A DNA stretch of 64,000 nucleotides from an uncultured Eubacteriales bacterium (GCA_934445035.1 CAKSDI010000001.1:186001-250000), one strand, 5' to 3'. Positions 48,356 through 57,402 are shown, counted from the stretch's first letter. The notes: generated by a model not told the origin, from the sequence alone. A program made the numbers and translations.

Positions 48356-48951
48356 TTGTATCTCCTGAAAACTCCGATAACCTTTCCGAGCACTGCCGGT
48401 TTTTCGGGAATTATCGGCTCGAAATCGGGATTTTCGGGCATAAAGACGACTGTTTTATCAGGCTTTATAATAAGCCTTTTTACAGTGGCGCTGTCCTCCG
48501 TCATACCTATTACTATATCTCCGCTTTTGCAGGCGGCATTTTTATCGGCAATGACTATATCGCCGTCTAAAATAGCGGCGTTTTTCATACTCTCGCCCGA
48601 AACCTTAAGCGCAAAAAGTCCCTCAGAGCTTTTTGCAGGATAGGGAATATAATCCGTTATCTGCTCGATAGCGAGAATGGGCTTACCCGCCGTTACTCTT
48701 CCGACAAGCGGAACCATAGAGGAATCTCCCTCTTTTTCTATTTTAATAGCTCTTGAAAAGCCGGGATCTCTGCTTATATACCCCTCGTCTTCAAGATGAT
48801 TGAGTATAGCGTGGACCGATGAAGTGGATCTTATCCCCGTTGCCTGGCATATTTCTCTGACGGTGGGCGGAAGACCTTCGCCCGATTTTTTTACAAGAAA
48901 TTTATAGACTGCAAGCTGGTTTTCTGAGAGCGGAGTTTTTTGTTCTTTCAA
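48352..48951 (-). CDS. lexA: LexA repressor
   Basis: SOS repressor, self-cleaving when stimulated by RecA. 199 residues: winged HTH (about 1-65, PPTVREICQATGIRSTSSVHAIL), an Ala-Gly cleavage site in RVTAGKPIL, and a serine/lysine dyad in VSGESMKNAAILDGD and SATVKRL. The start is TTG 48951 with SD GGGAGG 8 nt away. An SOS-box-like site covers the leader (next entry). It is followed by rnhA and the QueT-like gene with tight overlaps. Confidence 0.95.
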   Translation of the reverse strand: MKEQKTPLSENQLAVYKFLVKKSGEGLPPTVREICQATGIRSTSSVHAILNHLEDEGYISRDPGFSRAIKIEKEGDSSMVPLVGRVTAGKPILAIEQITDYIPYPAKSSEGLFALKVSGESMKNAAILDGDIVIADKNAACKSGDIVIGMTEDSATVKRLIIKPDKTVVFMPENPDFEPIIPEKPAVLGKVIGVFRRYK

Positions 48952-48964
48952 CTCTTTTTCCTCC

Positions 48965-49012
48965 CGAACATTTATTCAATGTAATTATAACATCACATAT
49001 TCCATCTTTCAA
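48965..49012 (-). promoter_or_regulatory. lexA promoter with SOS box
   Basis: TTGAAA (49007-49012) and TATAAT (48984-48989), 17-bp spacer. CGAACATTTATTCA (48965-48978) just downstream matches the Gram-positive SOS box CGAAC-N4-GTTCG in one half and most of the other. Position right after the -10 fits autorepression. Confidence 0.7.
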
Positions 49013-49013
49013 G

Positions 49014-49373
49014 TCATTTTCCCGATTTAGTAAAAATTTCTTTTATGCCGAGCAATATGAGAAATCCGCCGAAAAGCTTACCCATAAGCTCGCCGCCGGC
49101 TAATTTTAAAAACAGCATACCTACAAGCGCCCCTACAACGCCCCCTGCGGCATAGGCTAAAGTAATTTTCCATTTTATCTTCTTTTTTACGGCATAGATT
49201 AGTACCGCCAGCGCGCCGATAGGAATAAAAAACAAAAGATTTATTCCCTGGGCCGTCAGCTGGGAGGTGTCTGTGAACACGGCAAGATAGATTATAAGCA
49301 CCGCGCCGCCGCCTAATCCCATTCCTCCGATAATTCCCGATAAAAGCCCTGCTAAAAGGGCGGCGATATTCAT
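49014..49373 (-). CDS. TSUP (TauE/SafE) transporter half, gene 2
   Basis: 119 residues, four hydrophobic segments. The pattern AALLAGLLSGIIGGMGLGGGAVLII is the N-terminal motif of TSUP transporters, normally fused in a ~250-residue protein with two repeats. Here each repeat is a separate gene (the other at 49370-49735); they overlap by 4 bp (ATGA), so equal synthesis and a heteromer are likely. Substrate (sulfite, sulfonate or others) unknown. It ends next to the lexA -35. Confidence 0.85.
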   Translation of the reverse strand: MNIAALLAGLLSGIIGGMGLGGGAVLIIYLAVFTDTSQLTAQGINLLFFIPIGALAVLIYAVKKKIKWKITLAYAAGGVVGALVGMLFLKLAGGELMGKLFGGFLILLGIKEIFTKSGK

Positions 49374-49735
49374 TTAAGGAGCAGGCGGACGCCTGCGTAG
49401 ATCATAAATCCGCCGAATATCTTTTTTAAAATACTCGGAGATATTTTTTTCATGATACCCGTCGCGATAAGGGAGCCCAAAAGTCCTGTAGGGATAAACA
49501 CAAGACTTTCCGACAGCTTTACATATCCCGAAACAAGATAAAGCACGGCGCTAAGCACGGTTATGGGTAAAATAACCGCTATCGCGTTAGCGTGAGCCTG
49601 TTTTTGATCCATTCCGCTCTTTTTAAGAAGCGGCACCGCAATCATTCCGCCTCCCGCGCCGAAGCAGCCGTTTACAACGCCGATAAGCGTGCCTAAAGCG
49701 GCGTTTTTAAAAAAAGTTTTTGTTTTTCTTTTCAT
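49370..49735 (-). CDS. TSUP (TauE/SafE) transporter half, gene 1
   Basis: 122 residues with the other TSUP repeat: GTLIGVVNGCFGAGGGMIAVPLL, then VILPITVLSAVLYL and FGGFMIYAGVR. The start is ATG 49735, an SD (AGGTGAGG) is just upstream. It precedes the other half and overlaps it by 4 bp. The pair is divergent from the plus-strand hydrolase operon. Confidence 0.85.
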   Translation of the reverse strand: MKRKTKTFFKNAALGTLIGVVNGCFGAGGGMIAVPLLKKSGMDQKQAHANAIAVILPITVLSAVLYLVSGYVKLSESLVFIPTGLLGSLIATGIMKKISPSILKKIFGGFMIYAGVRLLLK

Positions 49736-49881
49736 ATTCCTCACCTGTTTTATCTTTTCTTAAAAATTTTAAAATACACTTATAAAAATAAATTTAAAGA
49801 AAATCAAAAAAACTCTTCTTTTTTTAAACGGGTTTTGGTATAATAATAAATAATAGCAATTTTTCGGGAGATAGAATAAAA

Positions 49882-50643
49882 GTGTTTATTAATCTTTGCG
49901 GTCTTGAAATTGAATATTGCGTTCAGGGCGAGGGAGATATCCCCGTTATTCTTCTTCACGGCTGGGGGTCAAGCTTTGAAGTTTACAGCGGAATTATCCG
50001 CGCTCTAAGCGACAGGTGCAGATTTTACGCGCTTAATTTCCCCGGCTGCGGCAATTCTCAGATCATGCCTAGCCCCTGGACACTTGACGATTACTGCGGC
50101 CTTGTAAAAGAATTTGCAAAAGCCTTTAATATCGAATCTCCCGTTATTATAGGCCATTCGCACGGCGGCCGCACGGCTTTAAAGCTTGCCGCCGAAAAAA
50201 TAATAGAGCCGTCAAAGCTTGTTTTGCTGGACTCTGCGGGAATTATCCCCAAAAAAAGCTTTAAGCAAAAGTTTCGCGCTAAAAGCTTTAAGGTGATAAA
50301 AAAGGTATTATTGTCGCCGCCGTTTAAAAACCACTCAAAGGCTCTGCTCGATAAGGCGAGAGCTCATTACGGCTCTGCTGATTATAACGCGGCAAAGCCC
50401 GTGTTAAGGCAAACGATGGTATCGCTTGTAAACACAGACCTTTCCGATATCATTCATAAAATCGACTGCCCCACTTTACTTATCTGGGGGGAAAACGATA
50501 CGGACACTCCGCTTTACTGCGGGAGAAAGATAGAATCGCTCATCAAAGACAGCGGTCTTTGCGTTATAAAAAATACAGGTCACTTTTCGTTTTGCGAAAA
50601 GCCGTATGAAGCGGCGGCAATACTGAGAAGCTTTATAAAATAA
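49882..50643 (+). CDS. Alpha/beta hydrolase
   Basis: 253 residues with the canonical triad: nucleophile Ser in GHSHGG (~residue 95), Asp in WGENDTDTP and His in NTGHFSFCEKP. The oxyanion-hole element LLHGWGSS follows the first strand. Start is GTG 49882 with SD GGGAG 10 nt upstream. It forms an operon with a MurF-like ligase (17 bp) and Ddl, so its substrate may be a cell-wall peptide or ester, but the sequence does not tell. It starts the plus-strand unit. Confidence 0.85.
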   Translation: MFINLCGLEIEYCVQGEGDIPVILLHGWGSSFEVYSGIIRALSDRCRFYALNFPGCGNSQIMPSPWTLDDYCGLVKEFAKAFNIESPVIIGHSHGGRTALKLAAEKIIEPSKLVLLDSAGIIPKKSFKQKFRAKSFKVIKKVLLSPPFKNHSKALLDKARAHYGSADYNAAKPVLRQTMVSLVNTDLSDIIHKIDCPTLLIWGENDTDTPLYCGRKIESLIKDSGLCVIKNTGHFSFCEKPYEAAAILRSFIK

Positions 50644-50660
50644 AATGCGGAGAAGTATTT

Positions 50661-52286
50661 ATGAAAAATTATCAGGAACTTTTTATTATCATCTCTATGT
50701 TCTGCGGAATTATATCGGCGTTTTTCTCACTTGTGCGCCAATATCAGATGTTTCAGCAGAACTCTTATTTCCCCTCGAGATATTTTAAATGGCTTAAATC
50801 CTCCTATTCGGTAGACGCGGCGGCGAGCGCGGTCGTATTCTGTATATCTTCCGTGCTTTATTCCTGCGGATATTATATTTTCCAGACCATAGTTTTAGCC
50901 CTGCTTTTAGGCTGGAGGATAGCTAACTGCATTTCGGTTTACAGAAGTTCGGTCAAAAAAATTGTTTTCACTTCAAGAATTATCCGCCTTTTTATCTCTT
51001 CGCTGATAATCGAGAGCGTGCCGGCTGTAATTTATATGTCGCAGTTCGGCAGAAGCATAACCGTGGGATATGAAAATTTCTGCAGTATAATGCTGATAGT
51101 TTCAATACTTATTTCAACCCTTTCTCCGATACTCGTATTTTTATCCTGGGGACTAAGCTATCCTTTAGAAAAAATAATTTCAAATTGGTTTATTTACGAC
51201 GCAAGGCAGAAACTTGAAAACAGCCCCGAGCTTAAAGTTATAGGCATCACGGGAAGCTACGGAAAGACCACCACGAAATTCATTTTAACAAGAATGTTAA
51301 GCGAAAAGTATAACACCGTATGCACTCCGCAGAGCTTTAACACAACTATGGGAGTTGTAAGAACAATAAGAGAAAAGCTCACTCCGGCAACGGAAATTTT
51401 CGTCTGCGAAATGGGCGCTAAAAAGCCTAACGATATAAAAGAGATCTGCGATATTGTAAATCCGGATTTCGGAATTATCACAGCCGTCGGAGAACAGCAC
51501 CTTGAAACCTTTAAAACTATCGATAATGTTTATAAAACGAAGTTTGAGCTTGCCGACGCGGTGATTAAAAATAAAGGCGTATGCCTTTTAAATCACGACA
51601 GCGAAAAGATCGCCGAAAAAACTCAAAGCGGCGATAACATCGTATTTTACGGCGCAAACACCGATTACCGCGCCGAAAATATAACCTATTCCAAAAAAGG
51701 CTCCGAATTCGACCTTATTTTAGGCTCAAAATCAATAAGAGTGTCGACTATGCTTTTGGGCAAGCACTCGGTAAGCGATATAGTCGCCGCGGCGGCTATG
51801 GCGGATATGCTCGGAGTGGAAATCAACGATATTGCTTTTGCGATATCCTCTTTAAAGCCCACGGAGCACCGCCTTGAATTAAAGCAGTTCAGCAACGGCT
51901 CGCTTATTATCGACGACGCTTATAATTCAAACCCCGAGGGCTGTATCGAAGCGGTCGCAGTGCTTTCCTGCTTTAAGGGAATGAAAAAGACGATAATCAC
52001 TCCCGGACTTATAGAGCTCGGCGAAAAAGAGCATACATATAATTATAATTTAGGCCTTGCCTGCGCTAAGGTGTGCGACACGATAATACTTGTCGGCAGC
52101 CGCTACAGCGCTCCTATAAAAGAGGCAGTGCTTTCCACCGAATTTGATCCCGAAAATCTTCATTGCACAAACAGCTTTGCGGAGGCGCTTGAAATATTCG
52201 GCCCTACGGCGGATGAAAACAGCGTTTGCCTTTTAGAAAACGATCTTCCCGATAATTATCTTTCCGAATCAAAAAGTAAACATTAA
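50661..52286 (+). CDS. MurF-like Mur ligase with N-terminal membrane domain
   Basis: 541 residues. The first ~170 residues hold four or five hydrophobic helices in place of the usual substrate-binding Mur domain. The ligase core follows: P-loop GITGSYGKTTTK (~residue 196), central domain (EMGAKKPNDIKEIC; AVGEQHLETF) and C-terminal domain (SLKPTEHRLEL; IIDDAYNSNPEG). These match UDP-MurNAc-tripeptide:D-Ala-D-Ala ligases. Being next to Ddl, which makes D-Ala-D-Ala, supports a MurF-type reaction at the membrane, or a paralogue acting on a lipid-linked substrate. The canonical soluble MurF is not in the window. Confidence 0.85.
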   Translation: MKNYQELFIIISMFCGIISAFFSLVRQYQMFQQNSYFPSRYFKWLKSSYSVDAAASAVVFCISSVLYSCGYYIFQTIVLALLLGWRIANCISVYRSSVKKIVFTSRIIRLFISSLIIESVPAVIYMSQFGRSITVGYENFCSIMLIVSILISTLSPILVFLSWGLSYPLEKIISNWFIYDARQKLENSPELKVIGITGSYGKTTTKFILTRMLSEKYNTVCTPQSFNTTMGVVRTIREKLTPATEIFVCEMGAKKPNDIKEICDIVNPDFGIITAVGEQHLETFKTIDNVYKTKFELADAVIKNKGVCLLNHDSEKIAEKTQSGDNIVFYGANTDYRAENITYSKKGSEFDLILGSKSIRVSTMLLGKHSVSDIVAAAAMADMLGVEINDIAFAISSLKPTEHRLELKQFSNGSLIIDDAYNSNPEGCIEAVAVLSCFKGMKKTIITPGLIELGEKEHTYNYNLGLACAKVCDTIILVGSRYSAPIKEAVLSTEFDPENLHCTNSFAEALEIFGPTADENSVCLLENDLPDNYLSESKSKH

Positions 52287-52299
52287 AGAGGTTATTATA

Positions 52300-53484
52300 A
52301 TGAAAACTAATATCGCAGTATTTTTCGGGTGCCGCTCGGTAGAGCACGAGGTTTCTATCATCTCGGCGGTCCAGGCTATGAATTCTATCGATAAAACAAA
52401 GTACGAGGTGATCCCCGTATATGTTTCTAAGGAAAGCGAGATGTTTTCTTCACCGCTGCTTTTCGATATCGATAACTATAAGCAGGATCTTAAAAAGCTT
52501 ACCGAAAAATGCGATAAAGTAACATTCGTAAGGTCAGAAAATAAGGTGTTTATGAAAACCATTTCAAGCGGTCTTTTCAAAAAGCCTAAAGAAATCCCTG
52601 TCGACCTCGCTTTCCCCATTGTTCACGGAACAAACTGTGAAGACGGAACAATGGCGGGATATTTCGAATTTTTAGATATTCCTTATATCAGCTGCGATAT
52701 CGTTTCGGCGGCTGTGGGAATGGATAAAGCCGTGTTTAAAAGCGTTCTTAAATCGGCAGGTCTTCCCGTGCTTGACTGTATAGTTTTCAGATCGAGGGAA
52801 TATGCGGCGGATAAGCAGAGCATACTTGATAAATTAAGCGAAAATATAGGCTTTCCTATGATAATAAAGCCGGCAAATTTGGGATCGAGCGTGGGTATAA
52901 CAAAGGTAAATTCTTTATCTGAGCTTGACAGCGCAATTATGCTTGCCTGCTCGTTTGCAGAAAAGATTCTTGCCGAAAGAGCCGTAACCGATCTAAGGGA
53001 GATAAACTGCTCTGTTTTAGGCGACGCGGACAGCTGCATTTCAAGCGTTTGCGAAGAGCCTTTTATGCACGACGAGATACTTTCCTATGCCGATAAATAC
53101 GAGGGTTCCTCAAAATCCAAAGGTATGGCGTCGCTCGGAAGAAAAATACCCGCCGATATAAGCGAAGAGCTTTCTGATAAGATTAAAGCGGTTTCGGAAG
53201 AAATTATGAAAGTAACAGGATCAAGCGGAGTTGTAAGGATAGACTATCTTCTTGATTCCAAAACAGGCGAATTTTTCGCTAATGAAATAAATACTATCCC
53301 CGGCTCCCTTGCATTTTATCTCTGGGAAGCGACGGGAATTAGCTACACCGAGCTTATAGACCGGCTTGTATCAATAGCTTTCAAGCGCCACAGAAACCGT
53401 GAAAACCTCACTTTCGGAATTAAAACAAATATTCTTTCAGGCGTAGGCTTCGGCTCTAAAGGCTCAAAAGGATCGAAATTTTAA
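52300..53484 (+). CDS. ddl: D-alanine--D-alanine ligase family protein
   Basis: ATP-grasp ligase forming D-Ala-D-Ala (or a D-Ala-D-X depsipeptide). 394 residues, slightly longer than common Ddl. N-terminal GCRSVEHEVSIISA, HGTNCEDGT, the ATP-grasp IIKPANLGSSVGI, and metal-binding ANEINTIPGS near residue 330 are visible. The extra C-terminal tail (GFGSKGSKGSKF) is unusual. It follows the MurF-like gene by 13 bp and its stop overlaps the CDF start by one base. The acceptor specificity (Ala, Ser or lactate) cannot be read with confidence. Confidence 0.9.
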   Translation: MKTNIAVFFGCRSVEHEVSIISAVQAMNSIDKTKYEVIPVYVSKESEMFSSPLLFDIDNYKQDLKKLTEKCDKVTFVRSENKVFMKTISSGLFKKPKEIPVDLAFPIVHGTNCEDGTMAGYFEFLDIPYISCDIVSAAVGMDKAVFKSVLKSAGLPVLDCIVFRSREYAADKQSILDKLSENIGFPMIIKPANLGSSVGITKVNSLSELDSAIMLACSFAEKILAERAVTDLREINCSVLGDADSCISSVCEEPFMHDEILSYADKYEGSSKSKGMASLGRKIPADISEELSDKIKAVSEEIMKVTGSSGVVRIDYLLDSKTGEFFANEINTIPGSLAFYLWEATGISYTELIDRLVSIAFKRHRNRENLTFGIKTNILSGVGFGSKGSKGSKF

Positions 53485-54671
53485 TGACTGACCTTCTAAT
53501 AAAACTGTTTGTAAAGCAAGGCAAAAACAGCGATAAAAAAGCTTTAAGGAAGCAGTACGGAACGCTCGGCTCTTATGTCGGCATTTTCTGCAACTTCCTT
53601 TTAGGCTTTTTTAAAATTCTTATAGGTTTGCTCGCTTCGAGTATCTCTGTCACGGCGGACGGTCTTAACAATATGTCCGATATAGGTTCCTCGGTGATAA
53701 CGCTTATAGGCTTCAGGCTGTCCGATAAGCCTGCCGACCGCGAGCACCCTTTCGGCCACGGAAGAATGGAATATGTTTCGGCGTTCACCGTTTCACTTAT
53801 TATTTTAACAGTCGGCGCGGAGCTGCTTATTTCTTCGGTTAAAAAGCTGTTTTCGGGGAATTTGCCCGATAATAAGCCGTGGTATCTTTTCGCGATACTT
53901 GTTTTTTCGATAATTCTAAAACTTTGGCTTTCGTTTTTTAACAGAAAATTAAGCAAAAAGATAGACTCCTCCGCTTTGCTTGCAGCCGCCAAAGACAGCG
54001 AGAGCGACTGCATATCCACCCTTGCCGTTTTGATTTCCGCGGTCATTGTAAGATTTGTAAATGTTCCTTTCGATCTCGACAGCTTAATGGCGGCGCTTGT
54101 TTCGCTGTTTATTATCAAGTCGGGTATTTCCTCCGCTAAAGGCGTGCTTGATGAAATTCTCGGAAAACCGCCCGAGGAAGAAACGGTTAAAGAGCTTGAA
54201 AGCGAAATTATGAAGTTCGACGGATTTTTGGGAGTACACGATCTGCTCGTTCACGATTACGGACCGGGTAGAAAATTTGCCTCCGTTCATGTGGAAGTGC
54301 CGCAGGAGGCGGACATAGTTTCAACTCACGAAAAAATAGACCTTTGCGAAAGGCTCGTCACAGAAAAAACGGGGATAAGCCTTGTTATACATATGGATCC
54401 CGTTGATACTAACGACGAAAATGTCAAAAAAGCAAAATCACAGCTGATTAGAGTCGTTCATTCTATCGATAAAAGACTTGATCTTCACGATTTTCGAATG
54501 ACTCCCTCTTCAAAGCTGCGCACAAATCTTATTTTTGATGTGGTAGTACCCCAGGATTTTGAAATGAGTAAAAAAGAACTGATAAGCGCGATAAACGCAG
54601 GAGCAAAAGCCTGCGATCCGTCTTACCACTGTATTGTAACTATTGACAGGGATTTTACAGGCAAATTATAA
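53484..54671 (+). CDS. Cation diffusion facilitator (CDF) metal transporter
   Basis: Exports divalent metal (Zn, Mn, Fe or Co) by proton antiport. 395 residues: six hydrophobic segments in the first ~230 residues with the metal-site motifs DGLNNMSD and, in the fifth helix, AAKDSESDC, and the HPFGHGRMEY loop. A C-terminal cytoplasmic domain (about 235-395) carries HDLLVHDYG and a long extension beyond the ~300-residue norm that resembles a second ferredoxin-like metal-binding domain. Start ATG 53484 overlaps the ddl stop. Confidence 0.9.
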   Translation: MTDLLIKLFVKQGKNSDKKALRKQYGTLGSYVGIFCNFLLGFFKILIGLLASSISVTADGLNNMSDIGSSVITLIGFRLSDKPADREHPFGHGRMEYVSAFTVSLIILTVGAELLISSVKKLFSGNLPDNKPWYLFAILVFSIILKLWLSFFNRKLSKKIDSSALLAAAKDSESDCISTLAVLISAVIVRFVNVPFDLDSLMAALVSLFIIKSGISSAKGVLDEILGKPPEEETVKELESEIMKFDGFLGVHDLLVHDYGPGRKFASVHVEVPQEADIVSTHEKIDLCERLVTEKTGISLVIHMDPVDTNDENVKKAKSQLIRVVHSIDKRLDLHDFRMTPSSKLRTNLIFDVVVPQDFEMSKKELISAINAGAKACDPSYHCIVTIDRDFTGKL

Positions 54672-54767
54672 AAATAAGCCGATTTAAGCTTTTTACTTAA
54701 TTTTATTAAATAAAATTGTAAATAGGCTTTAAATTTGCCGAATTTTTCAAAATAAAATGAAATTTAG

Positions 54768-54796
54768 TTGACTAAACCTGAAATTTTTATTATAAT
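54768..54796 (+). promoter_or_regulatory. Sigma-A promoter of the amino acid ABC operon
   Basis: TTGACT and TATAAT with a 17-bp spacer, ~47 bp upstream of the ATG. The rest of the 171-bp gap is AT-rich with no clear riboswitch. Confidence 0.75.
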
Positions 54797-54842
54797 AAAT
54801 CAGTAAAATTTAAATTATAAGTTTTTGAAAGGATCGTTTTTT

Positions 54843-55622
54843 ATGAAAAAGTTTATTGCTCTTTTAATGAGCGTGCTTATGCTCTCAGCTGTTTTCGCAG
54901 GCTGCGGAGAAAAGAAAGAAGACGGTAAGAAAGACAGCAAATCATCTAAAGTTTGGGTAATCGCTACAGATACTGCGTTCAACCCCTTTGAGTATACCGA
55001 TGCTTCGGGTAACTTCGTAGGTATAGATGTTGATGTCCTTGCAGCTATCGCAAAGGATCAGAAATTTGAATATAAGCTCAATTCTCTCGGTTGGGACGCT
55101 TCCATCGCCGCTTGCCAGGCAGGCCAGGCTGACGCTATGATAGCAGGCGCTTCGATCACCGAAAAAAGAAAGAACGAAGGCTGGATATTCTCTGACGGTT
55201 ATTATACCGCTACTCAGTGCATGACAGTTGCTAAAGATTCCGATATCAAATCTTTTGACGATATCAAGGGTAAGACCGTAGCTGTTAAAACAGGTACTAT
55301 GGGTGCAACTTATGCTGAAAGCCTTAAGGATAAATACGGATTCAAGATCACCTATCTTGAGGACTCCCCGACAGTTTATCAGACTGTTATCGGCGGCCAG
55401 GCAGTAGCTCTCTTTGAAGATACTCCGGTTATGAAAGCTTCTATCAAGAGCGGCAACCTTGCGCTTAAGGTCGTTGAGAGCTCCGAAAACGAGGGCGCTC
55501 CTTACGGTCTTGCAATATTCAACAAAGATAATCAGGAATTCCTCGATCTCTTTAATGCAGGTCTTAAAAACATCAAGGCTAGCGGAGAGTACGATAAAAT
55601 AATCGAGAAATATCTCGGCTGA
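54843..55622 (+). CDS. Polar amino acid ABC transporter, substrate-binding lipoprotein
   Basis: 259 residues. Lipoprotein signal with lipobox FAGC, then the type II binding-protein fold of the family 3 solute-binding proteins: WVIATDTAFNPFEYTDASG, GIDVDVLAAIAKD, GWDASIAACQAGQADAMIAG and the hinge TVAVKTGTMGATYAES. The ligand is likely a polar amino acid; the exact one is not determinable. Start ATG 54843 (SD AAAGGAT). First gene of a three-gene operon; codons look optimised (many GCT/GGT/ATC), suggesting high expression. Confidence 0.93.
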   Translation: MKKFIALLMSVLMLSAVFAGCGEKKEDGKKDSKSSKVWVIATDTAFNPFEYTDASGNFVGIDVDVLAAIAKDQKFEYKLNSLGWDASIAACQAGQADAMIAGASITEKRKNEGWIFSDGYYTATQCMTVAKDSDIKSFDDIKGKTVAVKTGTMGATYAESLKDKYGFKITYLEDSPTVYQTVIGGQAVALFEDTPVMKASIKSGNLALKVVESSENEGAPYGLAIFNKDNQEFLDLFNAGLKNIKASGEYDKIIEKYLG

Positions 55623-55653
55623 TAATCTTTACACTTTTAGTTAAAATATAGTT

Positions 55654-55689
55654 GCGGAGCACCGTAGGAAAATGCGGTGTTCCGCTTTT
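55654..55689 (+). terminator. Attenuating hairpin after the binding-protein gene
   Basis: 11-bp stem (GCGGAGCACCG / CGGTGTTCCGC with one G-U) followed by TTTT, between the binding protein and the permease. It would stop part of the transcripts or protect the upstream mRNA, giving the usual excess of binding protein. Confidence 0.75.
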
Positions 55690-55713
55690 GTCACGAAAGG
55701 AGGAACCGTTCCG

Positions 55714-56382
55714 ATGTGGAGTATTATTACCGATTACGGCCATTTGCTTCTGCAGGCTATGGGCAAAACTTTGCTGCTTGCCCTTTGCGGTCTGTTTTTC
55801 GCCTGCATATTAGGTCTTTTCTTCGGAATTTTAAGCGTTCTGAAAAGTAAGGTTAGCAGAGCGATTGCTACCGTATTCGTTGATGTTATACGAGGCGTCC
55901 CGATGATAGTCCTCGCTTTCTTCATTTATTTCGGTATCCCTTATTTTTTCAAAAATTATCTGAATTCGCCTATCACTCTTTCAGGTCTTCAGGCAGGTAC
56001 GATAGCGCTCGCGCTTAACTGCGGCGCTTATATGGCTGAGATCATAAGAGCGGGTATCCAATCTGTCGATAAAGGTCAGATGGAGGCGGCGAGAAGTCTT
56101 GGTCTTCCTTATTCAAAGGCTATGAGCAAGGTCGTTATGCCGCAGGCTATCAAAACTATGATACCGAGTATTATCAACCAGTTTATTATCACTCTTAAAG
56201 ATACCTCTATTCTTTCGGTTATAGGTTTCCCGGAGCTTGTAAATTCCGCTAAAAATATAATTTCGATAACTTTCAAGTCTTTCCAGACCTGGCTAATAGT
56301 TGGAATTATGTACTTTATAATCATTGAGATCCTTTCAAAGATTGCGAAAAAGCTTGAAAGGAGGCTTAACCGTGGCCGTTAA
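55714..56382 (+). CDS. Polar amino acid ABC transporter, permease
   Basis: 222 residues, five or six hydrophobic segments of the HisM/GlnP class: N-terminal GKTLLLALCGLFFACILG, VDVIRGVPMIVLAFFIYFG, and the cytoplasmic EAA-type loop QMEAARSLGLPYSKAMSKVV that contacts the ATPase. Start ATG 55714 with SD AAAGGAGG. Works with the binding protein and the ATPase encoded on either side; it overlaps the ATPase gene by 11 bp. Confidence 0.93.
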   Translation: MWSIITDYGHLLLQAMGKTLLLALCGLFFACILGLFFGILSVLKSKVSRAIATVFVDVIRGVPMIVLAFFIYFGIPYFFKNYLNSPITLSGLQAGTIALALNCGAYMAEIIRAGIQSVDKGQMEAARSLGLPYSKAMSKVVMPQAIKTMIPSIINQFIITLKDTSILSVIGFPELVNSAKNIISITFKSFQTWLIVGIMYFIIIEILSKIAKKLERRLNRGR

Positions 56383-57118
56383 TAAAGAAAATGTTAAAAT
56401 TCATGTTGAGTCGCTTAAAAAATATTTTGATAAATTAAGCGTTCTTGAAGATATCTCCACGGATATTTATGAAGGCGAGGTCGTCGTTATTATAGGACCC
56501 TCGGGCAGCGGTAAATCCACATTCTTACGCTGTATGAACAGACTTGAAGATATTACCGACGGCACTATTATTGTCGACGGTTATAATATCTCCGATAAAA
56601 AGGTGGATATAAATAAGGTAAGAGAAAATATCGGAATGGTTTTTCAGCACTTCAATCTCTTTAAGAATCTTTCCGTTATCGATAACCTTATGCTTGCCCC
56701 TGTTCAGCTTAAAAAGAAAACTAAGGATGAAGCAAGAGAACTTGCTCTTAATATGCTTAAAAAGGTCGGCCTTGAAGATAAGGCGGATGTTTTCCCGTCA
56801 AAGCTTTCGGGAGGTCAGAAACAACGCGTAGCCATTGCCCGCGCGCTTTGTATGAACCCCGATATTATGCTGTTTGACGAGCCCACAAGCGCGCTCGATC
56901 CCGAAATGGTCGGAGAAGTGCTTAATGTTATGAAACAGCTCGCAGCCGACGGTATGACAATGGTTATCGTAACCCACGAAATTGGCTTTGCAAAAGAGGT
57001 TGCGGATAGGGTAATATTTATGGACGGCGGATTTATAGTCGAAGAGGGAACTCCCGACGAGGTTATAAACCACCCCAAGGCCCAAAGAACCATTGATTTC
57101 TTGAATAAAGTTTTATAA
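56372..57118 (+). CDS. Polar amino acid ABC transporter, ATP-binding protein
   Basis: 248 residues: Walker A GPSGSGKST, Q-loop FQHFNLF, signature LSGGQKQRVAIARAL, Walker B IMLFDEPTSALD, H-loop VTHE. GlnQ/HisP class. The GTG at 56372 is spaced 7 nt from SD GGAGG, so I prefer it to codons further upstream. Last gene of the operon; terminator follows. Confidence 0.94.
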   Translation: MAVNKENVKIHVESLKKYFDKLSVLEDISTDIYEGEVVVIIGPSGSGKSTFLRCMNRLEDITDGTIIVDGYNISDKKVDINKVRENIGMVFQHFNLFKNLSVIDNLMLAPVQLKKKTKDEARELALNMLKKVGLEDKADVFPSKLSGGQKQRVAIARALCMNPDIMLFDEPTSALDPEMVGEVLNVMKQLAADGMTMVIVTHEIGFAKEVADRVIFMDGGFIVEEGTPDEVINHPKAQRTIDFLNKVL

Positions 57119-57123
57119 AAGCT

Positions 57124-57151
57124 AAAGGCTCCCGGAATTCAGGGAGCCTTT
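57124..57151 (+). terminator. Terminator of the amino acid ABC operon
   Basis: 10-bp perfect stem (AAAGGCTCCC / GGGAGCCTTT) with an 8-nt loop, 6 bp after the stop; the T-run is weak. Confidence 0.75.
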
Positions 57152-57246
57152 GAATTTTATCAAGCCCTGCCTTCCTCTGACGAGGGCGCGGGTGTCCGGT
57201 GGCAAATTAGACATTAGATATTCGACTTTAGATGTTAGACAAACCA

Positions 57247-57402
57247 TGCCTTCCTCTGATGAGGGAGGTGTCAAAGCACAGCTTTGACGGAAGGAGAGAA
57301 AAGCTTAAGCTTTATTAAAAACTATAAAGCTGACCATAAAATCTTCGGCTTTTCTCTCCCTCAGTCGGCTTATGCCGACAGCTCCCTCGAAGTCGGGAGC
57401 CT
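57247..57402. repeat. Long imperfect inverted repeat
   Basis: Arms of ~55 bp (57247-57304 and 57347-57402) related as TTCCTCTGATGAGGGAGG... versus ...CTCTCCCTCAGTCGG, each with an internal hairpin (GTCAAAGC / GCTTTGAC; GTCGGC / GCCGAC). A partial third copy of the outer motif lies at 57169-57186. It has the look of dispersed intergenic palindromes of Clostridia; no coding function. Confidence 0.65.
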
